Of a stretch of 64,000 nt of DNA, positions 21,418 to 36,400 are shown in pieces. Numbering within the stretch: the stretch's first letter is position 1; each line of letters opens with the position of its first letter. Under the pieces are notes generated by a model that saw nothing but the letters and a program-made list of their open reading frames with translations, was not told the origin of the DNA and searched no databases. A program made the position numbers and the translations under genes. This DNA is from Vanessa cardui (lineage: Eukaryota > Arthropoda > Insecta > Lepidoptera > Nymphalidae), in the NCBI RefSeq assembly GCF_905220365.1, contig NC_061123.1:1-64000 (forward strand). The letters are read 5' to 3'.

Positions 21418-24400
21418 CTGCACAGACAGGCGCGCTATAGGAACGCTGACACGGAGAGGGTAAGAGCTACTGGACATACATCTGCGTTCATGCGGAGCGA
21501 GCGTAATTATATCTTATTAAGAACTCAAGTTCGTAAGTTTAAACTGAATGCAGTCGACAGTGTAAATGAACCGATCAGATCCAACTATCGGAGTCAACGC
21601 GGAGCAACCGAACGCCCCGCGTGTTTGCTCGCGACATGCGCCTCATGCACTACGCCCGGCGCCGCGCTCGGCCGACGCGCCGGCTGATTGTTCAGCTCGG
21701 AGAGACCCTTTGGGATGTGTGATTTCCTCGTTATATTAACAGTGTACAACGAGAGGAAAGATACATCTTATCAAAAAGATCTCCGATGATGAGCGACCGG
21801 AAGCTGCGAAGCCATGCTCGGGGTCTGGGGACTGCGGGGCTCTACTTATTGAATTCTAAAACTATCGAACCGAACTCACTATCACCCAATCCGATCTTAG
21901 AACCGATGGCTTCAGGAAAGAAAAAATATAAATTTATACTCCATTTCATTACGAATACTTAGTACGCGAAGACGTCGCTACTATGTGCCGGTGTATATCG
22001 GCTCCTGGACTTTTAGAAAGTATAATCGAGCTGCAGCCGTGAACACATAGTAAATCTTTTATATTTATATTAAAACATGAAAACGGTCAAGTGTATTTAT
22101 TAAAAATAGCAAAATATTACATTTCGTTAAACCAAAACATCTCAGTGCGGTCACCTGACAGTGGGCTGGTGGGGGCGCGCGTGCTCGCGTCGGCGCGCGC
22201 GCGGCCGCGGCTGCGACTCGCGCGGCCGCGCCGCGCCGCCGTACGAGCCGTCCTCCGTGCTCGACTCCGCCGCGCCCACACTCCCCGCGGGCAGCGTATC
22301 TGCACATTTGAATCCCTGTTGAGTTGCGTCGCTTCAATGCAGCACGCTATGATGTGTGTGAAGGATGCGAGGAGACCTGAGAGCCTCGCGGCGGGCAGGC
22401 GGTAGAGCTCGGCCGCGCACGCCGCGCACGGCGACCCGCTCGACTCCGAGTCGCTGTCCCGCGCGCTCCCGTAGTCTGGCAAATAAACAATTTATCAAAA
22501 TCAAAATCAAAATAAGGCTTTTATAAGCACTTTTGAATCGTCATTTTACAATTAAGTGAAGCTACCACCGGTTCGGAAAGTAGATTCTACCGAGAAGAAC
22601 CGGCAAGAAACTCAGTAGTTACTCTTTTTTAGCATTTAAAAAATACAACGTCATGTTAATTAAATACAATTATTTCAATTAATGTATCCTGCTTGGAAGT
22701 CAACAGGTATTATTCTCTTTGCCATTCCTCAAATTTAATAATTATGTCACATGAGGCCTGAAGTCTAATATTTTCTCTCCATTGTGAGTAAAATATAGAC
22801 GCATATAATAATATATTACAAAGATTTATTAGGATTAGACCAGGCTCTGCGTGAATGTAAAAAAAAAAAAACATATCAATTATGCGTAAAAGTGATAGAA
22901 TACCTGTACATCTCAGCGCTCCTTATACGTAAGAAGGGAAGGGAAATGGACGAAGTTTAATTGTATTTAACAGTGAAACGTGCAACTGTGAGTACGAAAG
23001 TTTCGGTGCGCCCTCGTACGCGGTAGTTTTATTAACCTTAACCCTCTTCTGCGGAAGCTCAGACCGAAGTTGTAATTATCCAATAAAACCACCATTAAAA
23101 GGGGAGGCGACATGGTCCGGTCAGTGAGACAATGTAATCGAGCGCTGTGCGAGTCGGATGCGAGTACGGAGAGCCCTTCGCGAGTAGAACTCACTTGTCA
23201 CGTAATACGTGTGTATCCTCAGCGGCGATCATTCTAAGATGTAATATGGCTTACATATTAAGACTACGCTGTCGTCATTACACGATATTAGTGTAATTAT
23301 ATATTATCGTTAGGTTATCGAAATTTATAGTCCAGAAATAATGCGAATGTTGAACTTGAATGTTCCACTGAGTGGTGGAGGTGGGGTGCGGGGGGCGCGG
23401 GTGGACGACGCGGGCTCGAGGCGGAAATTGCAAACTCGCTCAGTGGAACCAGAGATAATACCATCGGAATGAGCTACTGTAATTTTACAGTGTTTTTCAA
23501 TATCCGCCACCTCCAACTGCTAACGAGACGATCAAATCCTTTGTTTAGACTTGTTTTCTGTTCCAAATGCTAAGCTCGGTTACAGTACAGTAAGTACGAT
23601 ATAAACTTGCAAATCTTTCATGGCTGATATTTCAGTGATAACATTACGGGCACTTGCAATTTACCATTTGTGCATTTCTAGAATATTCAATAAGAACACT
23701 TCGCTCGAATTTAATGAAAACCTCATTAATTGTTCAGTAAGCAATCATGCGCTTAGTTTGGAGTCGGGCCAATTTAACGTTATCTAACGTCCTTCACATA
23801 ATATATCATACACTCAAAATTATAAAATATGAAGTTTAAATAAAATTTGAACAACCACTAATTTTGTTGAAACGTCTGTCGGAATGGAAACGGTAAAGTA
23901 TGATTACTTAGTTATATCGAGGCTCTGATATCTCGGGCTTGCTACGTCGGTTCGACTTGCGAATAATAAATACAAAACGCGCCGGAAATTGCGATCTCAA
24001 TCCGCCACGCGGCCGTTCTGAGCATCTCTTACGATAATTGTTTATTCTAAACATGTATTCTCTAATAGTCAAAATGTTTTGTACCAGTTATTGAATAAAT
24101 GTTGATACAACTGCCGAGCTTCGTATAGTGAGTCAGCTTAGATGTAGCATCGGCAAAATGTTAAACTGATCACTTCCGAATTGGGTACGTCTTTAAGATC
24201 ATCGATTTTTTTTCCTTATTTTACGATACTTTATTGTACGCCACACGAAGAAAATAAAATTAAAAATAAAAATAATAAAAAATACAACAGGGATCCAGCA
24301 TGAATAAAAGAGGCGTACAGTTTTATTTATATCTAATGCGTAAATGATCTTTACGCAAAAGTAATAATTTGTAATTTCATAAAACCAAATACATACGCGA

Positions 24401-27400
24401 AATTAACGATTAGTTGCTTTTTTAATTTGTAGATGGTACATTCAAATTGTGTCGTCCATACCTGTAGTCCCAAATATAAACTGTTGCTTTCACGAAATAT
24501 TGTTATTAGAAAAGTAACACTTATAATATAGCAGAAGGTATAAAAGTAACATCGATAAAAAGCTTATCCGCTCCGAGCCACAAATAATATGTTGCTTATG
24601 GATTCATGGACCTGTTAAGAACTACACAGGGGGCTACGAGTCGTTTAAGGCTAAAATGTTAGCCTTTAATGCGTATAAAGGTATTTATTTCCTGTCAATA
24701 CTATTAATGTCAACCATTAGTACCATAAGTCGAGTCAACCATTCTCCATCGAGTGACCTCTTTGCTTCTCTGACAGTCAAATATATGTATTTGTAATCTC
24801 AATTTAGATTAAGATTAGATGTTATATAAAGGAGCCTTTTTAGTTATGATCATAATGCAACTAACCGTTAGGATGCGCCAGCAAGTGCGGCCGCGGAGGC
24901 GGCGCCGCGAGCTCGAGCGGGTCGCGCGTGAACGAGCGCAGGTGCAGCGCGCACGAGCGCACGCCCGCGTCGCCCGCCGCGCCCGCGCCCGCGCCGCACT
25001 CGCGCGACGTCGCGCCCGACGACATGCTGAACGTCGCGTACGGACTGATCTCGTGTAGATCCCCTGACAGGTGTTATAATGCGTAAAGTCAAACCCTCTT
25101 GCGGTAAAACATTTTTTTGGACAAGTAATTTTTTCATCAATATTTTTACCATCGGGTGGGGTTATCGTTTTTCCGTTCGCGTGCGTGGGCTGTGCCACGT
25201 ACAGCGGCTGGTTGTGTGCCTCGTGCGGAGGGTGCGCGCGGTGCGCTCGGCCGGCGCGGCGGCGGCAGGCGAGCAGCGTGGCGGCCACGAGCAGGGCGCT
25301 GAGTGCGACGCCGAGCAGCGCCGCCGCCGCGCCCGCGCCGCCGACCCACCACGAGCCCGCCACTGCGACGTCGTCAGCGTCTGCTGCACTCATTCTTGCC
25401 TCTAGGGGTAGTTCTATTGGCTCACCGATGCGTTCTGTTTTAATTTTTCTGCACATTAGTAAACAAAATTGGGGAAATTATTTGCATTTCTATAAAAAGT
25501 TATTCGACCTCCATTCATAGTGTGTGTAGCTGCCTTGTAAAGAGCGGGAGTGTCTCCCGCCGGGGAATGTGCCAACACGCGTATCTCATACCACGTGCCC
25601 GGTTCCAGATTCGATGCCTGCGGGAAAGTCTTCGTAAGTCCAAACTTTTTAACGGACAATGTATAGGCTTGTAGTCAGTAATTCAATCAAATGACCTCTG
25701 CGATTTCTCCGTCGGTTGGGAGGTCGGACCAAGCCCCGCCACTGGCCGGTCGCAGTGCGAGCGTGAAACGCGCCACAGCACACCGGCCGCCCCACGCGAG
25801 GAGAGCGATTCGCAGGGCGGTGCTGTTTGACCAAATACATTCCTTGCCGACCGGCGCCTTCGCCTCTACGAGTTACAAACGTCGAAGAAGTTAGGTAGGC
25901 GTTCAATTAAGGAGAACGTTTGAAAATTTCGTTTATTTATTCATTTATATCTTTATTTTATTTTTATCAAAATAAAGTCGGCAAAACAAATAAACAAAGA
26001 CAGATGCCAGATGACTAACTATCGCCTCGAGTGCGCAGCGTGACGGCGCGCGAGTGTGGGGACGCTCCGACCGCGTTGTGCGCCCGCATGGCCACGCGGT
26101 AGGGCGCGCCGCACGCCAGGCCGCGCAGCGCCGCGCCGCGGGCCTCCCCCCCGACGCGCCACCAGCGGGCACTCGCCGCAATGTTCCCATTCAGTAAACT
26201 CTCACTTCGAGGTTCGCCACTTTCCCATCCACGCCACCACCAAACTGTGTATCCTGACCGGTCACAAATTATAGCTATAGCATTTTAATCGGCAAGAGAC
26301 ATTTGACAATACGTTATATTCAGCTATACACTTCAATGATGGTTTTAGTGTGAAAACAAAGATATTACGGAAAAGCCTAGGGTCACTGTCGTTTATGAAA
26401 AAACCTGGCGTGTAAGTCTGATCCTGAGTAAACCAATCCACCAAGGAAAATATACAAATAGTCTTTTTATAAATAAAATTAGATTTGGTATCAATCTGCA
26501 TATAACATGTTTTATCATCAAAGCAATAAGTTTTTTGTTGAGCTTCTTATACAACTTTCAATTTTAATCTACTTATATTAATATTCATATGTCAAAAACC
26601 TCACGACGAAAACTCTTTGTCCCAATTAAAAAGTTTTCGGAGAGAAGCCCGTCTGGTTTTAATAAAAATATTTAACATTTTTATATCAACAAATAGTCCA
26701 ACGATTTTTTTGCAACCAGAGTTGCTTGTTTTCATGTTAAATAAAATATTGTACCGAGCACGGGAGCCCCGCCGTCGTGCGGTGGATCCCATGCCAAGTG
26801 CAGGGCGTGTGTGTCGGCGCGCGACAGTCGGGGCGCGGGCGCCGCCGGGGGACGAATCACGCGCAGCGCGAACACCGCGGTGTCCCCGCCGGCCGCGTTA
26901 CGCACTGAGCACGAGTAGTTCAGAGCCGACAGTTGCTCCACCTCTGTCAGCAAAATATACACAAGGAGCGGCTTGACACGGAACTCTCACAAGCTACATT
27001 TTAAATTAAATACCGCCTCGATACTGTAACATCGTCCTCAGTATCGCGGCAGTACGTAGTATGTCTATACTTACTGTGGATAATCAAGTCTCCAGTATCA
27101 GTAACCGTATGTGCGTGTGGTAGCGGCGTCCACCGCCTCGTGATCGGAGGCACGCCCAGCGCAGAGCACCGAAGCCGCAGGCGCGAGCCTATCGCGGCTG
27201 TCACTAGACGACCCAGAGACGAGATCCGCGCCGACACTGTGGAAAAGTGAGTTATTGTGTACATGCGTTGCGTCTGCTTCAGTGGGACATGTGAACAACT
27301 CACTGAGTTGTGTGGGCGCCGCGCTGACCGCGCGACTGGGGGGCCCAGCGCCCGCGGCTGTGGAGGCGCGTATCCAAAACTCGTATACGGCGCGTTCCCG

Positions 27401-30400
27401 TAGTCCCCGCAGTTCGTGCCATATCTCGTTTTCGCCCTCTGCGCTGTCGTCGATGGCTTCCACTCGCTGAGACCACTCTCCTCCCACTCTTCGTTCACAA
27501 AAATGCTGTTAAATTGATGAGTAATTCAAAAGCAACAATGCCCAAACTTGGGACTTTTTGATACATCTCGTACTTGCCAAGTTCCCTCGTGTAGAGTGTG
27601 TAGTGTGTGAGCTGACCGCCGCGCTCAGCCGGGGCTATCCACGAGACGCGCACGGCATCCGGCCCGGCGGGCAACGCTCGTATCAATTCAGGTGCGCTCG
27701 GAACTGGTTTGACATAATTATTAATTCCTAGCAACAAAAATTTTGGTGCAAGACAAATTAATATATTTAAATACCATCTTCTCTCGTTAGGCAATGTACG
27801 GGTGGCGAGGGCGGTCCCGCGCCCCGGTCGGAGCGCGCGCGCACGCTCACCGAGTAATTCGTGGCGGCGCGTAATCCTTGAAGCACAGCTTCTCCGACGG
27901 CCGCCGCCCGCGCCGCTTCCGAGCCGACCGCACCGCTCCACGCTACATGCAGAGACTGCTTTTAGTACTTGTAAGTAACGGAAGTACTTTTTTCGATAAG
28001 CGGCTGACTATACATTTTTAGGAATTGTGATAATAAAACAACATAACATGTGAAAACTGACTCTGTGAGAAATGCAGCGGTGCGTAATGTAGATCGTAGC
28101 CGCGGATTGTTTGTGCGTGCGCCTGCGGCGGCGGCAGCCAGCGGACTCGCAGCGATCTCGCTGACAGCGCCTCGCATGTCACCGAGCTCGGCGGCTCTTC
28201 TGGCACTGATCGTTATTTATTATTTGTTTCAAATCAACAGCGTGACAAAAAGTTAAAGTATAACATTATATTACTGCACTTAAATACCAAATCAAATTAC
28301 CATAACCATTACAGCAATATAAATTTTTTAACTGTAAGCAGAATCAAAATATACTTTTTTATGAAGGATTTTACAAGCACTTAAAAATTATCGTTTTACA
28401 AAACTACATTAAAAGTAAAGCCACCACCGGTTCGTAATGTATATTTTAAGAAAAAGAATCAGCACATAAAAATCATCGCAGTTGTTATAGTTATCTATTG
28501 AAAAAAATGCAGTGGTACGTGATGATGATGACTCTTTAGTACAGAGCGAATAAGCGAATAGATCCATTTGCAAACGTGTGTAGCTCATTAGACCATTGCA
28601 ACATTGGAATGGTCGATACAAAAGTATTGGTTGTAATCGAACCTCCATCGGCAGTAGTGGCGTAAGCGACAGAAGAAGCCGGACCAGGACCGGCGCGGTT
28701 GAAGGCGCGCGCCGATACAGCGTAGCGCGCGAACTGGCGCAGGCCGCCCAGGGTGAGCTCGGCGCTACTCCAGCCGCGAGCGACGGCCGTGCCGGCGCGC
28801 GCGCCGTCGTCGCGCCCTCCCTCGTACTCACTCTCCTCTTCGACGCGACCCACTTCACGCCATGATAGCGCGTAACCTAGCAGCTCGCCGTTCCAACCGT
28901 CTTGCGCTGGAGCCTAGATTTAACAAATAAACGAGGTGCAGCGATTCTATTGTTTCAGCTTAATATTTCGAAGTGATTTGTTAGGCTAGCGACAGTTACT
29001 TACCGACCACGACACGTGTAGCTCGCCGGTGTTGATGGGCCTGACGCGGATGTTTTGAGGTGAAACTGTCGGGGCTACAACGAATAGGATTTTTTTTTAC
29101 ATTACCTGCGCCCTTATTAAATGATAATTCAGTATATATTAATTTTACCTTCTTCGAGAGTTGTAAAGAGCAGCGCGTCAGAATGCGGCGACTGACCGAC
29201 GTGGTTAGTGGCCACTATTCGCAAGGAGTAGGCGGCTGCGGGTCGTAGACCTTCTAGTCGAGCGCTCAGTAAGTTAAGTCCTTCTTCGTCGAACCTTATA
29301 TTTATTTTAAAGGAAACCGAATAATTGTATTATTACATTAAACTCCAGTGAATTTCTATATAGACTAACTAAACGCAAAAATAATAATAGATAGCCTAAG
29401 GCCAAAAGCTGAAGAGCTCAATAGATATCTTATATACATAGATTTTAATCAGACAAATTTAGGCACTGCACAACAAAGTTTAGCTGTGAGTGCCGCCGAC
29501 ACGAAACCGCCACGTGCTGGACAAATGTCTGTCACATATTTATATTATACTCTAATCTGGTCGAACGTCCTCATTCACCTTAATATGAGAGGAGATTTAA
29601 AAAATGTTTAAGGATAGCTACTGGTGACCTACTGTCTGTACATACTATTAAAAAAAATTAAATCAGAAAAAAGTAATGGATATTTAATATTTCATAAAGT
29701 TTTTTATTCGATTATCTATTCACCTTTCATTTTCCATTGAATCGAGTGTTAGATTATAGTGGTGCGTGTTATGCTCGGACGCGGGCAGCGCGTGCAGCGG
29801 CGTGCAGAGCGCGGCGAAGTGCGTGCGCGGGGCGGGGCGGGCGGCCCACCGCACGCGGACCCACCGCGAGCCCGCGCCCCAGAGCTGCAGCGACCGAGGC
29901 ACCTCGGGCGGTTCTGTGTTATTGGTTTTTTTTATATACAAATGAAGGTTAAAATGTGTCGTATTAAACTCCTGCTGCGATTTCGATATTTGATAGGAAT
30001 TCATGTAGTATTAAGAAATTTAATGTAATTTATTTTACATGATTCAATTACTCACGTACCTTCATTCGAGGCTTTAGAGTTATCAGTATGTATGTGGTGA
30101 CTCACGTGAATTAAAATGACTGGTCTAAACGTACTAAAGACCAGGGAGATATTTTGTTTAAAAAAAACAATACTTGGTTCTTTGCAACTGTAAATTAGTA
30201 AACGCTCCTGTATTTAACGATAGGTGGCACCCTAAAATACTGAAGTAACGATAAGCGGCAAAAAAACTGTAGAATTCAAAATGTATTGAGTTAGGGTTAG
30301 GCACGGTCAACACGACAGTTTTATTAATAATTATAAGAAAAAATACCAGAATTAATAAAATTGTCATAGACACGAGTCAGATTTGGGACTGGATTAGATT

Positions 30401-33400
30401 AAGGATTGCATTAATAAAAAAAGTAGTTAAAAGTTTCTGAAATAGACTAATACACGACGAAGCCAAAGTATAATTATGATGAAATTTGTCGTACGGGTGA
30501 GTTCGTTATTTTGTAACGTCAACGTCTCCGTAGTATATTAGTAAGGTAGTATATTAACGTGTTATGGACCGGTTCTAAGTTGTTAGCATGTTCATTGTTA
30601 CGTCACCTTCTACGTGTAAGAACATGAGGAGATCGCTGCGGCCATATTGGTTGCGCGCGTGGCAGCGGTACTCGCCGGCGTCATGGCGCTCCGCCGCGCG
30701 GAGCTGCAGAGAGGATCGCACGCCCTCGCTTGTGCGCACTTCTGATATTGTCCATCTATGAGAGGACATGTAGAAGATTTTTCTATGTTTTATTATTTTA
30801 GGAAAGGGATGAAAACGTTAAAAACCATATTTTAAAAATAAAACTACCTGTACGAGTCAAGATCAAGCTTATTGCCTCGATGAGTCCAGTGCACTACAAG
30901 CGGAGAGTCCCCGAGAGCTAGGCAAGTGAGAACGACGCTGCGTCCTCGCACGCTGGTCATGTTCCGAACAGTTTCGCTCGAAAGACCGAAGTGTGCCGGT
31001 TCTGAGAGCAATGTTTGCTTTAAAAAGAAAACGCCATGTGACTCAAACATGAATATGATCAACGACTTCCGATGTGCCTCACCATGTATGGTCACATTCA
31101 CGTGTTTGACTAGAGGTGGTCCCACGCCGTTGTCCGCAGTACATCGGTACAGGCCCTGATGTGAGCGCGCTGCTGACCGAGCGGCTATAGCACTACTGCC
31201 CATGGCTGCGCGTCCGTTGCTCACTTCTCGGGGTATATTTGCCAAACCGCTAGTAGGCTTAAACTGATCCCCGTCCGCGCCCCATTCTGAGCCTGCGACT
31301 TCCCACCGATCTGAATTTTCAATTCCATTTATTCCGTCACCTACGTAAGAATAAATTCACTATATGATATAAGTCGACCTTAAGATATTACCCAATTTAC
31401 AAATAATTTTAAGTCTAACCTATTCTTCTGTACCAAGTTACGACTGGTGTGGGGTAACCCTTAGCGATACATTCCAGCAGTAACGGAGCTCCTAAAAGAA
31501 CAGCGGAGTCTAATGGTTCGGTAATCCATGTGGGTGCAACTGTACCAGGAAAAATAAAAACGTTGAATATTTATTATTATTACTATTTAATTATAATTTG
31601 CATAAATGTTATACAGCTACGAAAAAGCGTAAACGCTAATCACATTCTATGCTACAAGTAGTACGGTATGCGAGAGTCGACCTTTGACGCTGAGCGTCGC
31701 GGTGTAGTTGACAGTGGCGGCGTGGTTGGACACGCGGCACGTGTAGGCGCCGCTGTGCCGCGCCGACAGCTCCGGGAACATGAGGAGCGAGAACTCGTTC
31801 AAGCTCTTCTCCTCTATCTGGACAAATAGTCACTCGATAACTTTCCTCGATTTTTCGATAATTGTAGTCCGTAGTTTAAGGATTTTATTTGGCAACGTTT
31901 TTTTTCTCAAATACAATACCTGCAGATTTGGTGGAACAGGGGAACCGTCTTTAAGCCAGGCGAAGTACACTGGCTTATCTCCTGATGAAACTCCACAGAG
32001 AACCTGCACGGAACTACCTTCAGTGAGTTCCGACGAGAACATGAATGGTGAAATCTTCGGTGGATCTAGAAAATATATTGATTTATGTCCAAAAACACTG
32101 ATACACCGGGATCTAATCTGGCATATAAATAGTGCAAACTAAATTATTAATTTAGTCAATCAATTGATTGGAACTGGTTTAAAATACAGAAACATAATTT
32201 AAATTAAAAATGATAATAAAAAAAACCGGTTTCATTGCTTAGAGAATGTTTATTGGTGTTGGAATCAACACCCACTCGCGCCGTCGACACGCACAGGTGT
32301 AGCATGTCTCGTATTTAACGTGTGTGTGCTTACCAAAACGAGTAATATATATTTTAAGAATGGTGTGCAGCCTTTTCTAGTTATTTCCCCTTTAAATTTA
32401 CTTTGAAAATTACGACAAATGTTTTATCGACGACCAAAACGCTATTTTCAAGCCAAACGCGAATTCTGAATAGTGAATATCATAGATTCATCAACCTTTC
32501 GATCAATGAAATCGCGTTACTTTACTGTCAGACTTGACTTGGCTTGACTTGACTGTCAGCTTAGATTCAAATATGTTTCAGATTTCGAATAGAAAGGGAA
32601 AAAAACGGAAACGTGTCAAACAACTATTGTAAAAATAAAGACAATATACTGTTATTACAAACACTATATTGATAGTTATAATTCCTGTAATAATAGTTAT
32701 ATATCCTCGAGTAGGTCTGGTAGTTACCAGACCTTCGAGGATATATAACTTATATAAGATAGATAGATATGAGATATATAACTTATATATAACTTATATA
32801 TAACTTATATAAGGATACTTGATAGTAAAGTTTTACTATCAGTGCAGAGCGAGACGCGGCAAACGTATAAGTGAGTAATTGTACTCACTTCGAACTTGTA
32901 TCTCAACGTCTCGCGTGGCCGCCGGGCCCGCGGGCGCGGACACGCTGCACGCGTAGTGGCCCGCGTCGTGCGGCAGCGCGGGCGCCAGGCGGACGGCGCC
33001 GCCTCGCGCCGACGCGCGCCCCGCCCCGCCCAGCGCGGCCGCCGCGCCCCGCCGCCACCACGACACGGAGCTGGACGTTGTTATACAACTTGTTATTTAC
33101 GCTTACAAATGAAAAATTAATTAATTAAAAATAAATGAAGTGCGTACACATTTACAGTTATATTTTGAATAGGAATTATCCTATCAAATGCACCTCTATA
33201 GACCTGATCGGATATCCAGCGTAGGGGCAGTGTAGTGTTAGGTTCTCACCGGCGACCGCGCGGACCGTACTCATGGGACGTATCGACGGCGGGCCTGCAA
33301 CAACGTCGAGCGATGAGACATGGACCTAGAGCAGCAGTGTATGCGGGTACACGGTAGCATTAACACACCACAAGCGGACAATACCGTATATGTTGAGTCT

Positions 33401-36400
33401 CGCAGAATGCTCGACTGCACCAAGGGGGTTCGACGCGTGGCACGTGTAGCGACCGCCGTCTGCTGCCGTCGCAGAAGTCAGATTCAGAATGGACACTACC
33501 TCTCCTTGAACAGATGCTTCTTCGCTGATCGAATACCTACAGACGTATAATTAATTATGTTATATTGTATTCGTTAATAACATAACAGCAGTAAGCAGTA
33601 AATCGAGACCTGTGATGTGCAAGGTAGTGGTCGAGAGGCTGCCCGTCCAGCAGCCACGTGATGCGAGGCGCGGGCGAGGCGGCCGCGATGCAGCGCAGGG
33701 CGACGCTGCCGCCCGCGCGCAGCGCTTGTTCTATGAAAGTGTACTGCAGTTCCGGCGGCGAGTCTACGAAATACATCGAGAATTAAATTGAAGTTACTTT
33801 AAAGTTGTCTCACTCTGCAAAAAACAACCGCAAACGCCACGCCTTCGGTTTTATAAAAAAATACTCTAAGGGTAGAACACTCAAGACTATGTGGACTTAG
33901 GCTGACTTAGTGGTAGAGCCTTATGCAGCTCAGTAGGTACCACCCACTCATCAGATGTTCTACCGCCACACACCAATACTGAGTATTGCCGTGTTTCGGT
34001 TTGAAAGGCGAGTGAGCTAGTGTCACCACATACACAAGAGACATAACATATAAGTTCCCAATGTAAGAAATATTTAATATTTCTTACAACACCTTTGTTT
34101 TTGGGTAGTTCTGATCACTTACCATCAGGTCACCCATTATCTCGTCAGCGCAACCTAAATGACACAAAAAATAAACAATTCGGTACTATGAACTTGTTCT
34201 CTGACAGTTTTTTTTTCTAAATTTAAGAATTTTTGCAATTTTCTAAGAAAGACTGCTTGGCCATACAGAAACGGCATTTTTTTTGTTTTTATTTAGAAAA
34301 CATTTTCTAATATCAGGATTTATTACAATAAATTTGAAAAAAACAATTGCCGTACACTCAATAAAATGTGTTATTAGTTTGTCGAAATAGATGATATCTG
34401 TACCAAAATACAGATCATTGAGTATTTGCCTATAGGAATAACTCCAAGAAGAGCGAAAACATAAAAAAATAATGGCAGAAAATTAATTTCCAGTAATTTT
34501 CAGTGTTCTTAAGGAGTGGTTCTGTAACAGTAGATGCCTAACAATCTGACAGACTTAGGTTATGGTTATTTTGTAAATTATATTGTACTCATCTTGTGTA
34601 TAAAACCGACATGTACATATCTTCTTTATATAATAGGTAGCAGTAAATACCAGCAGGAGGAAAAACCAGCGCCTATAGTTGGATCTCAGAGTGGTGCGAG
34701 GCAAAAAATACCTCATAAATCTTGGTGATCTTCGGGCACTATGGTGGTGCTGATGGAATTTGCTCGTGAAAAAATAGTAAAATATACATTGTAGTCCCAC
34801 ATTTTTCGCAGAATCAAGGGATACAACCAATGGAGGAAAAGTGAAAAAGAGTTTGATCGTCGACTATTCGAACTAAAATTTACCCCAAAACCCCTTTATA
34901 GTACGCAGCCTGTGTAACTAGTACTACTATTACATATAATTATGTGAGTATTAGAAAACTGCTGTAGAAGAAAATGCAGTGTAGGGTTCGTTCATCGTCA
35001 AAAGCGCGGAAAACCTTTGCGGTAACGATATGACGTCAGAGCTCGTTAGAAGCGCACTTATTCTTGAATGAAGAAGTCTCACATACGACTAGATAATAAG
35101 ATGCCGCAAAGCACTTTTAAAATATTCCAATTTTGTATGGGCATCATTTCAAATACTATTGATTTACTTAAAAATATTTGTAGTTTTTGTTGTAGATAAA
35201 TTTCTGAACGTCATAAGTATTTTCATTGTAAATTTGATTAAAAAAGAGTTTGTTTTTTATTGCAATAAATAACTTACGATTATAAATGTTAAATTATATA
35301 CAACTACCCCAGCTCCGCACCAGTTGCAATGAATATAAATAAATATCTGGTCCTTTACAGTATGAATTGAAATAAATATTTTGGAAGATATTATCAGTTT
35401 TAAATCGCAAGGACACATCGGATAAGGCAGGTCAGAAAAAGAAAATATAAGTTTCCTAAAAATATTTTAGATTACGCCATTACCTTTGAATGTATTCAAG
35501 AGTTGAAGCAAATTATATATAATTAAAGCAAAGGTAATCATGGTATTTCCGATGGTAAGGTTTCGTGGGGAACGGTCTGAGGTAGGCGTTATCTATTTAT
35601 TTACTATCCTACTACAAAATGATTTTCACGGTGTACTCATGGGATTATTATTTCGTTCGTGTTCGTGACAATCCAAATTCGTTATGAACAACTTAGATCA
35701 CTCGATCTTAAGGATGCTTCACGACACTGTTTGTTTTGTAAAAACTAAGAGGTGCCACTGATAACCATATGTAATCATTTTTTTTTTCGAACTGAGGTAT
35801 GCTGTTGGCCCTACGGGCCTCTACAGTGTTACCGGGCGACATCATCTGTAATCGAGAAGATTCATAGCATCATATACAAGCGCTTGCGAATCTTGACATC
35901 GCGATTTAGAAATTTATATATTTTGAGATAACGCCATCTAGTAACTACAAGCTACATTCAAATCAAATCAAATCAAAATAAACTTTATTCAAGTAGGCTT
36001 TTACAAGCACTTTTGAATCGTCATTTTACAATTAAGTGAAGCTACCACCGGTTCGGAAAGCAGACCGAGAAGAACCGGCAAGAAACTCAGTAGTTACTCT
36101 TTTTATCATTTAAAAAATACAAAGTAATGTTAGTTAAATACAATTATTTAAATTAATATATACTGCTTGGAAGTCAACAGGTATTAACTCCACGCTTTTT
36201 ATTATCTATAAAATTTTGTATCGAATAATATGCTTTTGTTGGCAAAGTTAAAAAAGTCTGCGGAATTTTATTATAGAAACCTTAATTACGTGTACACGCT
36301 ACTTGATAGAAATAAAGTAAATAACGAGGAACTAAATAAATCAGCTATCGCTTGTATTTATGGGTATTAAATAAAATGGTGGGTCACCCAGAATAAGCTG

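Larger units (their letters stand above)
32066..32888 (-). other. Dscam-like intron 12
   Basis: AT-rich. Contains the imperfect palindrome 32695-32750, a small perfect palindrome 32820-32841, and taacttatata repeats at 32740-32812. No second Ig7-first-half exon is visible, unlike the alternative pair known for Drosophila Dscam2. Confidence 0.55.

Noticed and set aside
23325..23516. Alternative proline-rich cytoplasmic exon of the Dscam-like gene
   Set aside because: RAPRTPPPPLSG looks SH3-like, but no acceptor/donor pair gives the required phase 1 to phase 1 insertion.
24815..25456. Antisense and out-of-frame long ORFs over GC-rich Dscam-like exons (also at 22.1-22.5, 26.7-27.5, 28.4-28.9, 38.6-39.1 kb)
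   Set aside because: They are shadow frames. The phase-consistent Dscam-like exons explain the sequence, and the shadow peptides are low-complexity R/A/G runs.
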